Positions 26,321 through 35,155 of a stretch of 64,000 nucleotides of DNA are shown in pieces. The number at the start of each line of letters is the position of its first letter. Position 1 is the stretch's first letter. The notes beneath the pieces were generated by a model, which was not told the DNA's origin, did no database searches, and saw only the letters and a program-made list of their open reading frames with translations. Source of the stretch: Erythrobacter sp. (GTDB lineage Bacteria; Pseudomonadota; Alphaproteobacteria; Sphingomonadales; Sphingomonadaceae); contig NZ_JASJAP010000001.1 of NCBI RefSeq assembly GCF_030066995.1, forward strand, positions 434,001 through 498,000. The letters are read 5' to 3'. Both the position numbers and the translations under genes were made by a program.

Positions 26321-27526
26321 TTGCACACCTATCCTGACGCTCGATCTGTAGTCCGCGCCCTAGCGCCGGACGAACCGGTCATCCTCAATCGCCCGCACGC
26401 CGCGCGCCGCGCCGCCCGCTTCTTCATCGAGAAGTTTCCGGGCAAGGTGCTCTACGCGGTCAAGGCCAACCCCGCACCCGATCTGATTAAGATCCTGTGG
26501 GAGGCGGGCGTCACCCATTACGATGTCGCCTCGATCGCCGAGGTGCGCCTTGTGCGCGCGTGTCTGCCGCAAGCCCAGCTGTGCTTCATGCATCCGATCA
26601 AGACGAAGAGCGCGATTCGCGAGGCCTATTTCCAGCACAAGGTGAAAACCTTCTCGCTCGATACGCGCGAAGAGCTGGAAAAGATTATTGAGTCGTGCCG
26701 CGATCCGGAAACGGGCGAGGAGGCGCGCGATCTGCGCCTGTGCGTGCGCCTGCGCGTTTCGAGCGAGCACGCTCAGCTTAGCCTGGCCGCCAAGTTCGGT
26801 TGCGATCTGACCGAGGCTCCGGCGCTGTTGCAGGAAGCGCGCCAGCACAGCGACTGGCTGGGTGTGTGCTTCCACGTCGGAAGCCAGGCGATGACGCCGT
26901 TTGCCTTCGTACAGGCGCTCGATCGCACCCGCGCCGCTATTGCCGAGGCTAGCGTGGTGATCGACATGATCGATGTCGGCGGCGGCTTTCCGAGCGTCTA
27001 TCCCGGAATGGAGCCGCCGCCGCTCGAAGACTATTTTGCGATCATCAACCAGCATTTCGAGAACCTGCCCGTCGCTTACAACGCGGAGCTGTGGTGTGAG
27101 CCGGGTCGCGCGCTGTGCGCCGAGTATTCGTCGATGATCGTTCAGGTGACCAAGCGCCGCGGGCAAGAGCTTTTCATCAATGATGGCGCTTACGGCGCGC
27201 TTTACGACGCGGCGCATGTCGATTGGCGCTTCCCGGTCGAGGCGCTTGAGGACGATCTGCGCGACCCGATCGAGGATTTCGCCTTCTATGGGCCGACATG
27301 CGATGATGCCGACTTCATGGCGGGCCCCTTTCCGCTGCCCGGCGATATTCAAGCGGGCGACTACATCGAAATCGGCATGCTTGGCGCCTATGGCGCTGCG
27401 ATGAAGACCGGTTTCAACGGCTATGGCGATGCTCTGAGCGTTGTGGTGGAAAATGAGCCGATGATGAGCCTGTTCGATGGCTCGCGCGAGCGTCCTGTGG
27501 CGGATAACGTGGTGTCGCTTCGCTAG
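26321..27526 (+). CDS. ornithine decarboxylase (type III, alanine-racemase-like fold)
   Basis: About 402 residues. TTG 26321 gives MHTYPDARSVVRALAPDEPV, with GGGGGT upstream; the frame is open to 26285. The PLP Lys is K48 in VLYAVKANPAPDL. GGGFPSVYPG holds the phosphate-binding Gly loop, ELWCEPGRALCAE contributes an active-site residue, and GPTCDDADFMAG supplies the Cys-Asp that crosses the dimer interface. This is the eukaryote-like ODC group of alphaproteobacteria, making putrescine from ornithine (some also use lysine). It feeds the carboxyspermidine enzymes encoded 2-9 kb upstream. A regulatory leader in the 188 bp upstream is possible but not recognised. Confidence 0.9.
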   Translation: MHTYPDARSVVRALAPDEPVILNRPHAARRAARFFIEKFPGKVLYAVKANPAPDLIKILWEAGVTHYDVASIAEVRLVRACLPQAQLCFMHPIKTKSAIREAYFQHKVKTFSLDTREELEKIIESCRDPETGEEARDLRLCVRLRVSSEHAQLSLAAKFGCDLTEAPALLQEARQHSDWLGVCFHVGSQAMTPFAFVQALDRTRAAIAEASVVIDMIDVGGGFPSVYPGMEPPPLEDYFAIINQHFENLPVAYNAELWCEPGRALCAEYSSMIVQVTKRRGQELFINDGAYGALYDAAHVDWRFPVEALEDDLRDPIEDFAFYGPTCDDADFMAGPFPLPGDIQAGDYIEIGMLGAYGAAMKTGFNGYGDALSVVVENEPMMSLFDGSRERPVADNVVSLR

Positions 27527-27580
27527 GGCGCACCGGGTAGTTCATCGGAATCCCTGACCGCCCGGCGCTCGTCCAAAATT

Positions 27581-27596
27581 TTTGACAATTGTCAAA
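27581..27596. promoter_or_regulatory. Fnr/FixK-like 16-bp perfect palindrome upstream of the stress protein
   Basis: TTTGACAATTGTCAAA is perfectly palindromic and contains TTGAC-N4-GTCAA, the core of Crp/Fnr-family (Fnr, FixK, NnrR-like) sites. It lies 50 bp before the universal stress protein ATG. Such genes are common low-oxygen or stress targets of these regulators. The TTGACA it contains could also act as a -35 element. Regulation is inferred. Confidence 0.6.
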
Positions 27597-27646
27597 TCAG
27601 CTGGACGTTTTGGTGCTAGGGTGTTTTCAAGACTTGAGGAGGCATC

Positions 27647-28495
27647 ATGACAAAACCCTATATCCTTGTTGCCACGGACTTTTCTTCGCGCGCTGACCGC
27701 GCCATCGATCGCGCGCTTCAATTGGGCCGCGACACCAAGCAGCCGATCCGCTTTGTCTATGCCATGGAAGCGGCCAAGAAGAACGCGCCGACGATGGAAG
27801 AGCTCAACTGGCGGATGGAACAGTGTGTCGGCTATCCGGCCGGGACCGATCAGGGCGGCGGCCCGATCGAATATCTCTACCCGGAAGGCTCACCCCCCGT
27901 GGCGATTGCCGAGGCCTGCGAAAACTCCGATGCCGGGATGCTCCTGATCGGACCGGCTCGGTATAACTCCTTCGGGGATTTTTTCCTCGGGACGGCGGTC
28001 GATTACGTTCTGCGCCACACCACAAAGCCCGTCTTGATCGTCAAGAAGCGCACCCGCGAGGCGTACAAGCAGATCGTCGCGGGAACGGACTTCTCACGCG
28101 GGTCCGCGCACGCCATTATCGAAGCGGCGCGCATGTTTCCCGAAGCGAGTGTTCATATCACGCACGCATGGCATGTGCCTTTCGAGGGGTTTCAGCGCGA
28201 TGGTTATGTGGCGGACGAGACGCAAGGCATCGACGCCAAGCGGCTTGAAGAGTTCGTGCAGAAGCTGGCAGAGCACGAGCCGCGCCTTGCTGAGGCCACC
28301 ACAAGCCTGGTGCGGGGCGGCGCCTATGACGCGGTAAGGGAAGCGCTCAAGATGTATCCCGACGCGCTCGTCGCGCTGGGCAGCCACGGTGAGACGGGCT
28401 TCCGCAAGGCCACGCTGGGCAGCAACACCAGCGATATGCTGCGCTTTCTGGATTCGGATATCCTGGTGGTGAACACAAAGGGCGCGGCGAATTAG
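27647..28495 (+). CDS. universal stress protein with two UspA domains
   Basis: 282 residues: domain 1 (about 1-140) starts KPYILVATDFSSRADRAIDR, domain 2 (about 145-280) starts QIVAGTDFSRGSAHAIIEAA. The ATP-binding-type loop occurs as GPARYNSFGDFFLGTAVDYV in domain 1 and LGSHGETGFRKATLGSNTS in domain 2, followed by DSDILVVN. Cytoplasmic stress-response protein, probably nucleotide binding. It has a good Shine-Dalgarno (GAGGAGG-like, TTGAGGAGGCATC) and a Fnr/FixK-like palindrome 50 bp upstream, suggesting induction under oxygen limitation. Confidence 0.9.
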   Translation: MTKPYILVATDFSSRADRAIDRALQLGRDTKQPIRFVYAMEAAKKNAPTMEELNWRMEQCVGYPAGTDQGGGPIEYLYPEGSPPVAIAEACENSDAGMLLIGPARYNSFGDFFLGTAVDYVLRHTTKPVLIVKKRTREAYKQIVAGTDFSRGSAHAIIEAARMFPEASVHITHAWHVPFEGFQRDGYVADETQGIDAKRLEEFVQKLAEHEPRLAEATTSLVRGGAYDAVREALKMYPDALVALGSHGETGFRKATLGSNTSDMLRFLDSDILVVNTKGAAN

Positions 28496-28593
28496 GCGGT
28501 TGCCGGTCGATCTGCCAAAAATGACCCGAATTTCCTTTTCATAAACCAACATGACCTAACGCATGCCCTTCGGGAAAGTTCGAAGGGTTTGCG

Positions 28594-29319
28594 ATGTTTG
28601 GAAAGAAGCAATTCGGGCGCAAGAGGGTCGCCGAGCCGCAGGCGCGCCAGCGCGTCCAGCCGCGCTCAGCGCCTCGGCATCCTGACTTTCCGCAACCCAG
28701 TCGCGACGACGATGGGAAGGTCCGCGCCATTCCAAAAGCGGTCTTCGAAGGTGAGCAGGGCAAATTTCTGCGCGACCTGGGCTTTGGCCCCGATGATGAG
28801 AGGAACATCATCCCGCAGGCCGAAGATTTTGATCGCATGGTGCAGGAATCGCTTTCCCGCCAAGAGGAACGCCGCTGCCAGTTGGAGGCGAGCCTGTTGG
28901 AGAAATACGGACATAACCAGATCCGCCCGTTCTTTATTTGCGGAGAGGGCGTGCTCAACACATCGTTTGGCAACTGGCTGATCCGCGCCATGAAGCTGAT
29001 GCCTTACGATGAGTGGAACACCACCTATCTGCCGCTGGACGAGGCCACCGCATCGGCAATGGGCCTGCCGCTCCACCCGCAGCAGAGCATCGGGCCAATC
29101 GATGAACTGATCCTCGGCAAGCTGCGCCCGATCATGGACAATGTGGAGGTCGCGCGCGGCAGAAGCAAAGAGGCAATGGCTGGCGGCTACGATCCTGAAA
29201 AGGCCGACCAATTCCTGAAGTATATCGATGACCAGCGCGAAAACATCGTGGGCTTTGTCGAGCAGGTCAAACCGATGATCATCGAACTGATCGCCGAAGT
29301 CCAGCAGGGCCAGAGCTAG
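28594..29319 (+). CDS. hypothetical protein
   Basis: 241 residues, not recognised. The first ~45 residues are basic and proline-rich, probably disordered (FGRKRVAEPQARQRVQPRSA). The core is charged and helical, with FDRMVQESLSRQEERRCQLE and a less polar stretch EGVLNTSFGNWLIRAMKLM. The C-terminal helix ends VEQVKPMIIELIAEVQQGQ. No signal peptide, transmembrane helix or catalytic motif is apparent. GAAGGG precedes the ATG by 6 nt, and codon use is that of the neighbours, so it looks like a true gene. The stop overlaps the convergent nitroreductase stop in a shared CTAG. Confidence 0.7.
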   Translation: MFGKKQFGRKRVAEPQARQRVQPRSAPRHPDFPQPSRDDDGKVRAIPKAVFEGEQGKFLRDLGFGPDDERNIIPQAEDFDRMVQESLSRQEERRCQLEASLLEKYGHNQIRPFFICGEGVLNTSFGNWLIRAMKLMPYDEWNTTYLPLDEATASAMGLPLHPQQSIGPIDELILGKLRPIMDNVEVARGRSKEAMAGGYDPEKADQFLKYIDDQRENIVGFVEQVKPMIIELIAEVQQGQS

Positions 29320-30038
29320 TCAAACCCCACAAACCGCACCGCTTCTTCGATTGGTTTGCGGTTGGAATAGACCTGATTGGCGGGGAAGTCGGGGTCGGGC
29401 CAGCCCATGGCCACCGCTTTCATGATCACCTGATCGTCCGGGATTCCTGCGTGTTCGCGCACCACCGGGCTTTGCATGATGCCTTGTGAATTGATCACGC
29501 AGCCAAGCCCCTTGGACCACGCCGCGTTGACGAGCGCAGTGGTCGCCGCGCCGCAGTCGAACGCGGTGTCATCGCTGGTCGAAAGTTCGCGGTCATAGGC
29601 GACGATCACACAGACCGGCGCGTCGAACTGGCGAAAGCCGCGCAGCACCCAGTCCTGGCGCGCCTCCTTGTCGTCGCGCGCTATCCCCATTTCCGCGAAC
29701 AGCTGCTTGGCGACCTCGATCTGGCGCTCACGATGCACCCCGGCGAAGGGTTCGCCGCGGCGGAATTCCCGGCTGTCCGGCTCGCCCGCCAGAATGCGCT
29801 CGGTGTTGCCCTTGCGAATGCGATCGAGCGGCTCGCCCGTGATCACGTGAAAGTGCCAGGGCTGGGTGTTCATGCTGGTGGGCGATCGCATCGCCATGGC
29901 CAGGATTTCGGCGATCAGCTCCTTGGGCACCGGCTTGTCGAGATAGCCGCGAATGGAGCGGCGCCCGTGCACGACTTGCGCAAAGGTCTGGTCTGGGTTG
30001 CCGAGTTCAAAGGCCACGTGTCTCTCTTCCGAATCCAT
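29316..30038 (-). CDS. nitroreductase-family FMN oxidoreductase
   Basis: 240 residues from ATG 30038 (MDSEERHVAFELGN). RRSIRGYLDKPVPKELI and MRSPTSMNTQPWHFHVITG are the FMN-binding opening of the nitroreductase fold, and the C-terminus has MGWPDPDFPANQVYSNRK. The protein is expected to be a dimeric NAD(P)H-dependent reductase of quinones or nitroaromatics; the natural substrate is unknown. The frame is open to 30077, but that extension overlaps only upstream leader. Same strand as the TauD-type oxygenase and hemA upstream (62-bp gap). Confidence 0.87.
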   Translation of the reverse strand: MDSEERHVAFELGNPDQTFAQVVHGRRSIRGYLDKPVPKELIAEILAMAMRSPTSMNTQPWHFHVITGEPLDRIRKGNTERILAGEPDSREFRRGEPFAGVHRERQIEVAKQLFAEMGIARDDKEARQDWVLRGFRQFDAPVCVIVAYDRELSTSDDTAFDCGAATTALVNAAWSKGLGCVINSQGIMQSPVVREHAGIPDDQVIMKAVAMGWPDPDFPANQVYSNRKPIEEAVRFVGFD

Positions 30039-30100
30039 GCGTTTGCGGAGAGCTAGCGCAGCACGGCGCAGGCGCAAAGAACGCTACGGAACGGACCGCT

Positions 30101-30958
30101 TCAGGGGGCAAAGTAGGGCTTGTCGCCCGCGACCGTCACCCGTTCCATAACGCGCCGGGCCGGGAAGTAGTCGGAGACCGCGAGATGCTGGCACACGCGG
30201 TTGTCCCAGAACGCGATCGAGCCCGCTTTCCAGCGGAAGCGGCACTGGATCTCCGCGTCGGCGGCGGTGGCGAAGAGGTGATCGAGCAGCCAGCGGCTTT
30301 CGCTGGCGGACAGGCCTTCGATATGGCTGGTGAAGGCGGTGTTGACGTAGATCACCCGCTCGCCGGTTTCGGGATGCGTGCGGATCACCGGGTGGCGCAT
30401 GGGTGGGTACTTGTCGTGCAGGTCCTCGGGCGCCTTGCCCAGCCGTTTGGCAAAGACGCGCGCGATGTCGTGGACGGCGGTGAGGCTCTCGCAATGGCGC
30501 TTCATCGGCTCGGACAGGCGCTCGTATGCGAGGTGCATGTTGGCGAACAGCGTATCGCCGCCGCATTCCGGCACTTCGCGCGCCAGCAGGATCGATCCCA
30601 AGGAAGGGCATTCGCGCCAGGTCACATCGGAGTGCCACTGATTCTCCTGGCCTCGACTGTCGGGTCCGTGCGCGATGCGCAGAACCTCGGGATTGGGCTG
30701 GTCCTTGGGCGTGGCCGGATGGATTTCGAGATCGCCAAAATGGCGCGCAAAGGCGATGTGCTGTTCGTGTGTCAGATCCTGATCGCGAAAGAAGATCACC
30801 CCGTGCTTCAGCAGAGCCGCGCGGATATCGGGCACGCACTCGGCAATGTCGGGCGCGCCCAGATCGATCTCGAGTATTTCAGCACCAATCGCGGGCGTCA
30901 TCGGCTTGATAGTGAGCGCGCCTGTGTCGAGCTGCGCACGATCAAAGGTGGTGGCCAT
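30101..30958 (-). CDS. TauD/TfdA-family 2-oxoglutarate dioxygenase
   Basis: 285 residues from ATG 30958 (MATTFDRAQLD), with GGAG 7 nt upstream. The iron-binding H-x-D is WHSDVTWRECPSLGSILL, the distal His CQHLAVSDYF, and the 2-oxoglutarate-binding Arg follows in RRVMERVTV. The HGVIFFRDQDLTHEQHIAFA segment is typical of the family. Members hydroxylate taurine, alkylsulfates or phenoxyacetates; the substrate here is not readable. It sits between hemA and the nitroreductase on the same strand, 54 bp after hemA, so it may share its transcript. Confidence 0.88.
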   Translation of the reverse strand: MATTFDRAQLDTGALTIKPMTPAIGAEILEIDLGAPDIAECVPDIRAALLKHGVIFFRDQDLTHEQHIAFARHFGDLEIHPATPKDQPNPEVLRIAHGPDSRGQENQWHSDVTWRECPSLGSILLAREVPECGGDTLFANMHLAYERLSEPMKRHCESLTAVHDIARVFAKRLGKAPEDLHDKYPPMRHPVIRTHPETGERVIYVNTAFTSHIEGLSASESRWLLDHLFATAADAEIQCRFRWKAGSIAFWDNRVCQHLAVSDYFPARRVMERVTVAGDKPYFAP

Positions 30959-31012
30959 CATCTCTCTCCCATTCCGCCGCCTGCTGCGTGGTTTGGGCAA
31001 GAGTGTGCCTCC

Positions 31013-32242
31013 CTAAGCCGCCTCGCGCAAGCTCAGGTCCAACCGGTCCCAGATCTCGACCAGCGCCTGCGTCAGCTCGTCCATCATCTCTTCGGTGTGG
31101 TGCGGGCCGGGGGTGAAGCGCAGGCGCTCGGTGCCGCGCGGCACGGTGGGGAAATTGATGGGCTGCACATAGACGCCGTATTCGGCGAGCAGGATGTCGC
31201 TGATCTTCTTGGCGTGCACCGGATCGCCCACCATCAAAGGGACGATGTGGGTGGTGGAATCCATCACCGGCAGACCCGCTTCGGCAAGCTTGAGCTTGAG
31301 CATCGCGGCCGCCGCCTGCTGCGCGCGGCGCTCCACGCTGGAACCCTTGAGGTGCTTGACCGAGGCCAGCACACCCGCGACCAGAACGGGCGAGAGCGAC
31401 GTCGTAAAGATGAAGCCCGGCGCATAGGAGCGGATGCAGTCGATAATCCGCTTCTCCGCCGTGATATAGCCGCCCATCACACCGAATGCCTTGCCCAGCG
31501 TGCCCTCGATAATGTCGATCCGGTGCGCGGCGTTGTCGCGCTCCGAAATGCCACCACCGCGCGCGCCATACATTCCGACCGCGTGCACTTCGTCGATATA
31601 GGTGAGCGCGTTGTACTTCTCCGCGAGGTCGCAGATGGCGTGGACCGGCGCGGTGTCGCCTTCCATCGAATAGACGCTTTCAAAGGCGATCACCTTGGGC
31701 GTCTCGGCGTCCTCGGCGGCCAAAAGCTCTTCGAGATGACGCGTATCGTTGTGGCGATAGATGCGCTTCTCGCAGCCGGAATTGCGGATACCGGCGATCA
31801 TGCTGGCGTGGTTCAGCTCGTCGGAAAAGATCACGCATCCCGGCAACAGCTTGCCCAAAGTCGAGAGCGTTGCATCGTTCGACACATAGCCGCTGGTAAA
31901 GAGCAGCGCGCCTTCCTTGCCATGAAGATCGGCGAGTTCGTGTTCAAGCTCGACATGCAGATGCGTGTTGCCGCCGATATTGCGCGTGCCGCCGGAGCCC
32001 GCGCCGACATCGTGCAGCGCCTCTTCCATAGCGCCGATAACCTTGTCGTGTTGACCCATGGCGAGATAGTCGTTCGAGCACCACACCGTGATCGGCTTTG
32101 GCCCGTTATGGCCGTGAAAACAGCGCGCGTTGGGATAGGCGCCCTTGTTGCGCAGGATATCGATGAAGACGCGGTAACGCCCCTCTTCATGGAGGCGATC
32201 AATCGCAGAATCAAAGATCTGATCGTAATTCACGTCTTGCAT
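31013..32242 (-). CDS. hemA: 5-aminolevulinate synthase
   Basis: 409-residue alpha-oxoamine synthase. [15 protein letters not shown], the Gly-rich [20 protein letters not shown], the Asp/His pair in [12 protein letters not shown], and the PLP Lys in [16 protein letters not shown] are all intact. The C-terminal [20 protein letters not shown] is characteristic of ALAS. It condenses glycine with succinyl-CoA to start heme synthesis by the C4 pathway used by alphaproteobacteria. The succinyl-CoA end of the methylmalonyl pathway at 52-63 kb links loosely to it. The following TauD gene is 54 bp away. Confidence 0.95.
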   Translation of the reverse strand: MQDVNYDQIFDSAIDRLHEEGRYRVFIDILRNKGAYPNARCFHGHNGPKPITVWCSNDYLAMGQHDKVIGAMEEALHDVGAGSGGTRNIGGNTHLHVELEHELADLHGKEGALLFTSGYVSNDATLSTLGKLLPGCVIFSDELNHASMIAGIRNSGCEKRIYRHNDTRHLEELLAAEDAETPKVIAFESVYSMEGDTAPVHAICDLAEKYNALTYIDEVHAVGMYGARGGGISERDNAAHRIDIIEGTLGKAFGVMGGYITAEKRIIDCIRSYAPGFIFTTSLSPVLVAGVLASVKHLKGSSVERRAQQAAAAMLKLKLAEAGLPVMDSTTHIVPLMVGDPVHAKKISDILLAEYGVYVQPINFPTVPRGTERLRFTPGPHHTEEMMDELTQALVEIWDRLDLSLREAA

Positions 32243-32406
32243 GCTCTTGCTGAGGCGCAGACCGGGCGGGGCTGCGCGGTGATCCCATTGATCCTTGTCA
32301 TAACCTGTGACGCACAGAAATGTTTCATGGGTTAATTAGGTCATGGTGATCGGTAACGCCATCGCGATCTTTGCAAGCGATCGGCCCGCTTGGGCAAGAG
32401 CTTTGG

Positions 32407-33207
32407 CTAGGCGTTGAAACTCTCGACCGGACCAAACCCGCGCTCGGCCAAGGCAGCTTCCAGTCCTGCGGCGGTTTCGACCGGGCCGGTGACGACAAAT
32501 CGGTTTGCGGCCTGCGGGGCAAAGCTCTGGCCTTCGACAAGATGGGCGATGCGCCGCGCGATGCCCTGCGCCCCGTCGACGAGCGTAACCGAGGACCCGA
32601 AGACGTGCGCAAACTCGTCCGTCAGCAGCGGGAAATGGGTGCAGGCGAGCACGATTGTATCGACCGCACCGGGCGACGGTGTCCCGGCTATCTGGTCCGC
32701 AACCCGCTTAATCGGCGCCAAATCGACGGGCCGACCGCGCAGCTTGGCTTCCGCCAGTTCGACCAGATCGGGCGCGGCGATCCGAACGAGGCGCTTGTCC
32801 GAAGCAAAGCGCGATTCAAGATCGTCGACATAGGGCTGGCGGATGGTCGCTGCCGTCCCGACCAACGCAATGGCGCCGCTGGAGGTGACGCCCGCCGCCG
32901 GCTTTATCGCCGGAACCGTGCCGACAATCGGTATCTCCAGAACCTCGCGCACCATGCCCAGCGCAATCGTGCTCGCGGTGTTGCAGGCGATGCAGGCAAG
33001 GCGCGGCTGCCAGCGCTCCGCCATTCGGCCCAGCAAGCCTGCAACACGCGCGGCGACCTCCGCCTCGGTCTTCTTGCCGTATGGTATGCCAGCGTAGTCC
33101 GCCGTGTAGATCACCGGCGCGGCGGGCAGGGCTTCGCGCAAGGCGTCGTAAACGGTCAGCCCGCCGACACCGGAATCGAACAGCAGAACGGGTGAGGATG
33201 GGATCAA
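32407..33207 (-). CDS. murI: glutamate racemase
   Basis: About 266 residues. Motifs: VLLFDSGVGGLTVYDAL, VIYTADYAGIPYG, the first catalytic Cys in CIACNTASTIAL, and the second in VLACTHFPLLTDE. It is a cofactor-independent racemase that supplies D-glutamate for peptidoglycan. Start: the frame reads TTG at 33231 or 33207; TTG 33207 with GGAAAG upstream gives MIPSSPVLLFDSG and is preferred. It is divergent from plsY (134-bp gap, which holds a partial copy of the TGTCGAAGGGCC repeat at about 33245). Confidence 0.92.
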   Translation of the reverse strand: MIPSSPVLLFDSGVGGLTVYDALREALPAAPVIYTADYAGIPYGKKTEAEVAARVAGLLGRMAERWQPRLACIACNTASTIALGMVREVLEIPIVGTVPAIKPAAGVTSSGAIALVGTAATIRQPYVDDLESRFASDKRLVRIAAPDLVELAEAKLRGRPVDLAPIKRVADQIAGTPSPGAVDTIVLACTHFPLLTDEFAHVFGSSVTLVDGAQGIARRIAHLVEGQSFAPQAANRFVVTGPVETAAGLEAALAERGFGPVESFNA

Positions 33208-33340
33208 AATGAAGCTTTCCGTTCGCCCCAAAGTTGCCGATACGCTTGTCGAAGGGCCGTACTTACTTTTAGAGCAGGTTCAAAGAGCAAGAAGAGCGGT
33301 TTGACACGCCGCTCGGGCGAGAACGGGAGTGGATGGGATC

Positions 33341-33955
33341 ATGAACCTACTTATCGCAGCCGCGCTCGGCTTTGCGCTCGGGTCAATCCCCTTCGGCCTA
33401 ATCCTCACCAGCCTCGCCGGTCTCGGCGATGTGCGGAAGATCGGCAGCGGTTCCATCGGCGCGACCAACGTGCTGCGCACCGGGAACAAGGGGCTCGCGC
33501 TCGCTACGGTTCTGCTCGACGCGGGCAAGGGCTTAGCCGCGGTCCTGCTTGCCGGGACGCTTTGGCCGGGAACAGAGGGAGTTGCAGCGGTCGGAGCGGT
33601 TGCGGGCCATTGCTACACGCCGTGGCTTGCATTCAAGGGCGGCAAGGGGTTTGCGACGGCGGCGGGCGTGTGCGGCGCGCTGTACTGGCCGCTGTTCCTT
33701 CTTTGCGGCGCCGTCTGGGCCGGAGCGATAGCGCTCACCCGCACCTCCTCGATCGCCTCGCTCAGCGCGGTCAGTTTTGCAGCGGTTGCGGCCTTTCTGG
33801 CCCCATTTCTTGGTCTCGATGCGCTCGCGCCGTTCTTTCTCCCGTTCCTTGCGATACAGATCATCGTGGTGATCAAGCACAATGAGAACATCAAGCGGCT
33901 GTTTGCGGGACAGGAACCCAAGATCGGATCGGGCCAGAAGGCATCGAAGCCTTGA
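33341..33955 (+). CDS. plsY: acyl-phosphate:glycerol-3-phosphate acyltransferase PlsY
   Basis: 204 residues from ATG 33341 (MNLLIAAALGFALGSIPFGL). The three PlsY motifs are present: SGSIGATNVLRTGNKG, GHCYTPWLAFKGGKGFAT and the C-terminal IIVVIKHNENIKRLFAG, with about five membrane helices. It acylates glycerol-3-phosphate from acyl-phosphate at the cytoplasmic membrane, the first committed step of phospholipid synthesis. The stop overlaps the TTG start of dprA by 3 bases (TTGA), so the two are cotranscribed. Confidence 0.95.
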   Translation: MNLLIAAALGFALGSIPFGLILTSLAGLGDVRKIGSGSIGATNVLRTGNKGLALATVLLDAGKGLAAVLLAGTLWPGTEGVAAVGAVAGHCYTPWLAFKGGKGFATAAGVCGALYWPLFLLCGAVWAGAIALTRTSSIASLSAVSFAAVAAFLAPFLGLDALAPFFLPFLAIQIIVVIKHNENIKRLFAGQEPKIGSGQKASKP

Positions 33956-35067
33956 GCGTCTCGCAGGACGAAGCCTTCGCGCGCATTCGGCTGCTTCGCT
34001 CGCCCAATATCGGCCCGGTCAGCTATCGCATGATGCTCGCGCGCTATGGCGACGCCGAGGCCGCGATTGACGCGCTGCCCGACCTGGTGACGCGGCGTGG
34101 AGGCAAATACACGATCACGCCAAAGGACAAGGCGGAGCGAGAGATCGAGGGTGTGATCGCCGCAAACGCACGCTATCTGTTCCACGATCAGCCCGAATAC
34201 CCGGCGCTGCTGGGAGAGATTGAGAGCGCGCCGCCGATCCTCACGTGCCGGGGCGATCTGACGCTGGCGAGCGGCCCGTGCGTCGCGATGGTCGGAGCGC
34301 GCAACGCCTCGGCCGCGTCGGTAAAGCTGGCGCGCGATTGGTCCGCGCAACTGGCGCAGGCGGGCTTTACCGTGGTCTCGGGCCTTGCGCGCGGGATCGA
34401 CGGGGCGAGCCATGAAGGGGCTTTCCCCAAGACCATTGGCGTGATCGCCAGCGGGATCGATATCGCGTACCCGCCAGAACATGGCGACCTTCAAGAGCGG
34501 ATCGCCACTAGCGGCCTGCTGATCGCCGAACAGCCGCCGGGCACCGAGCCAAGGGGGCGCCATTTCCCCAGCCGCAACCGGATCATCGCCGGGCTGGCCA
34601 GCGGCACTCTGGTGGTCGAAGCCGCGCCCAAATCGGGCACGCTTATCACCGCGCGGCTGGCGGGCGAAGCGGGCCGCGAAGTCATGGCCATTCCCGGTTC
34701 CCCGCTCGACACGCGCTCTTTGGGCGCCAATCAGCTGATCCGCGACGGCGCGGTTCTGGTCCAGTCGGTCGATGACGTTATCGAACTGCTTGAAGGCTTT
34801 ACGGGCGCGCCCCGGTCCACGTTCCAGTTGGGCGAGGATAAGCACCCCTTTGATTATGCGGAGCTTCGCCAAATGGAATGGGGCGAGGCGAAGGCCGATC
34901 ACAGCGGTGATGTTGGCAAGCTTCTGACCAAGGCGCCGATCGGGGTCGATGAATTGATCCGCCAATCGGGTGAAAGCGCGGCGAGGGTACACATGATGCT
35001 GCTCGAACTGGAGCTTGCCGGAGAGCTTGAGCGGCACGAGGGCGGTACGGTCAGCAGGGTGGGTTGA
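33952..35067 (+). CDS. dprA: DNA-processing protein DprA
   Basis: 371 residues from TTG 33952, which overlaps the plsY stop. An N-terminal helix-hairpin-like region (ARIRLLRSPNIGPVSYRMM) precedes the Rossmann fold: VAMVGARNASAASVKLARDW, VVSGLARGIDGASHEG, HFPSRNRIIAGLA and SGTLITARLAGEAGREVMA. A C-terminal winged helix (LTKAPIGVDELIRQSGESA) follows. DprA loads RecA on incoming single-stranded DNA in transformation. The short plsY-dprA pairing is usual in alphaproteobacteria. Confidence 0.95.
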   Translation: MSVSQDEAFARIRLLRSPNIGPVSYRMMLARYGDAEAAIDALPDLVTRRGGKYTITPKDKAEREIEGVIAANARYLFHDQPEYPALLGEIESAPPILTCRGDLTLASGPCVAMVGARNASAASVKLARDWSAQLAQAGFTVVSGLARGIDGASHEGAFPKTIGVIASGIDIAYPPEHGDLQERIATSGLLIAEQPPGTEPRGRHFPSRNRIIAGLASGTLVVEAAPKSGTLITARLAGEAGREVMAIPGSPLDTRSLGANQLIRDGAVLVQSVDDVIELLEGFTGAPRSTFQLGEDKHPFDYAELRQMEWGEAKADHSGDVGKLLTKAPIGVDELIRQSGESAARVHMMLLELELAGELERHEGGTVSRVG

Positions 35068-35155
35068 CGCGCTCACGGCATCACCTGACGTTCATAAAGC
35101 GCAACTTATCCCTGAATAAGTGCGGCGCTTTTGGGCGCGTCGGGGAGGCTTTTTC

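Noticed and set aside
30185..32335. 716-codon open frame opposite hemA and the TauD gene
   Set aside because: It is the reverse shadow of two well-supported genes; high-GC codon bias keeps the opposite frame free of stops, and its protein has no family features.
33613..35076. 487-codon open frame opposite plsY-dprA
   Set aside because: Overlaps two recognised genes completely and shows no domain.
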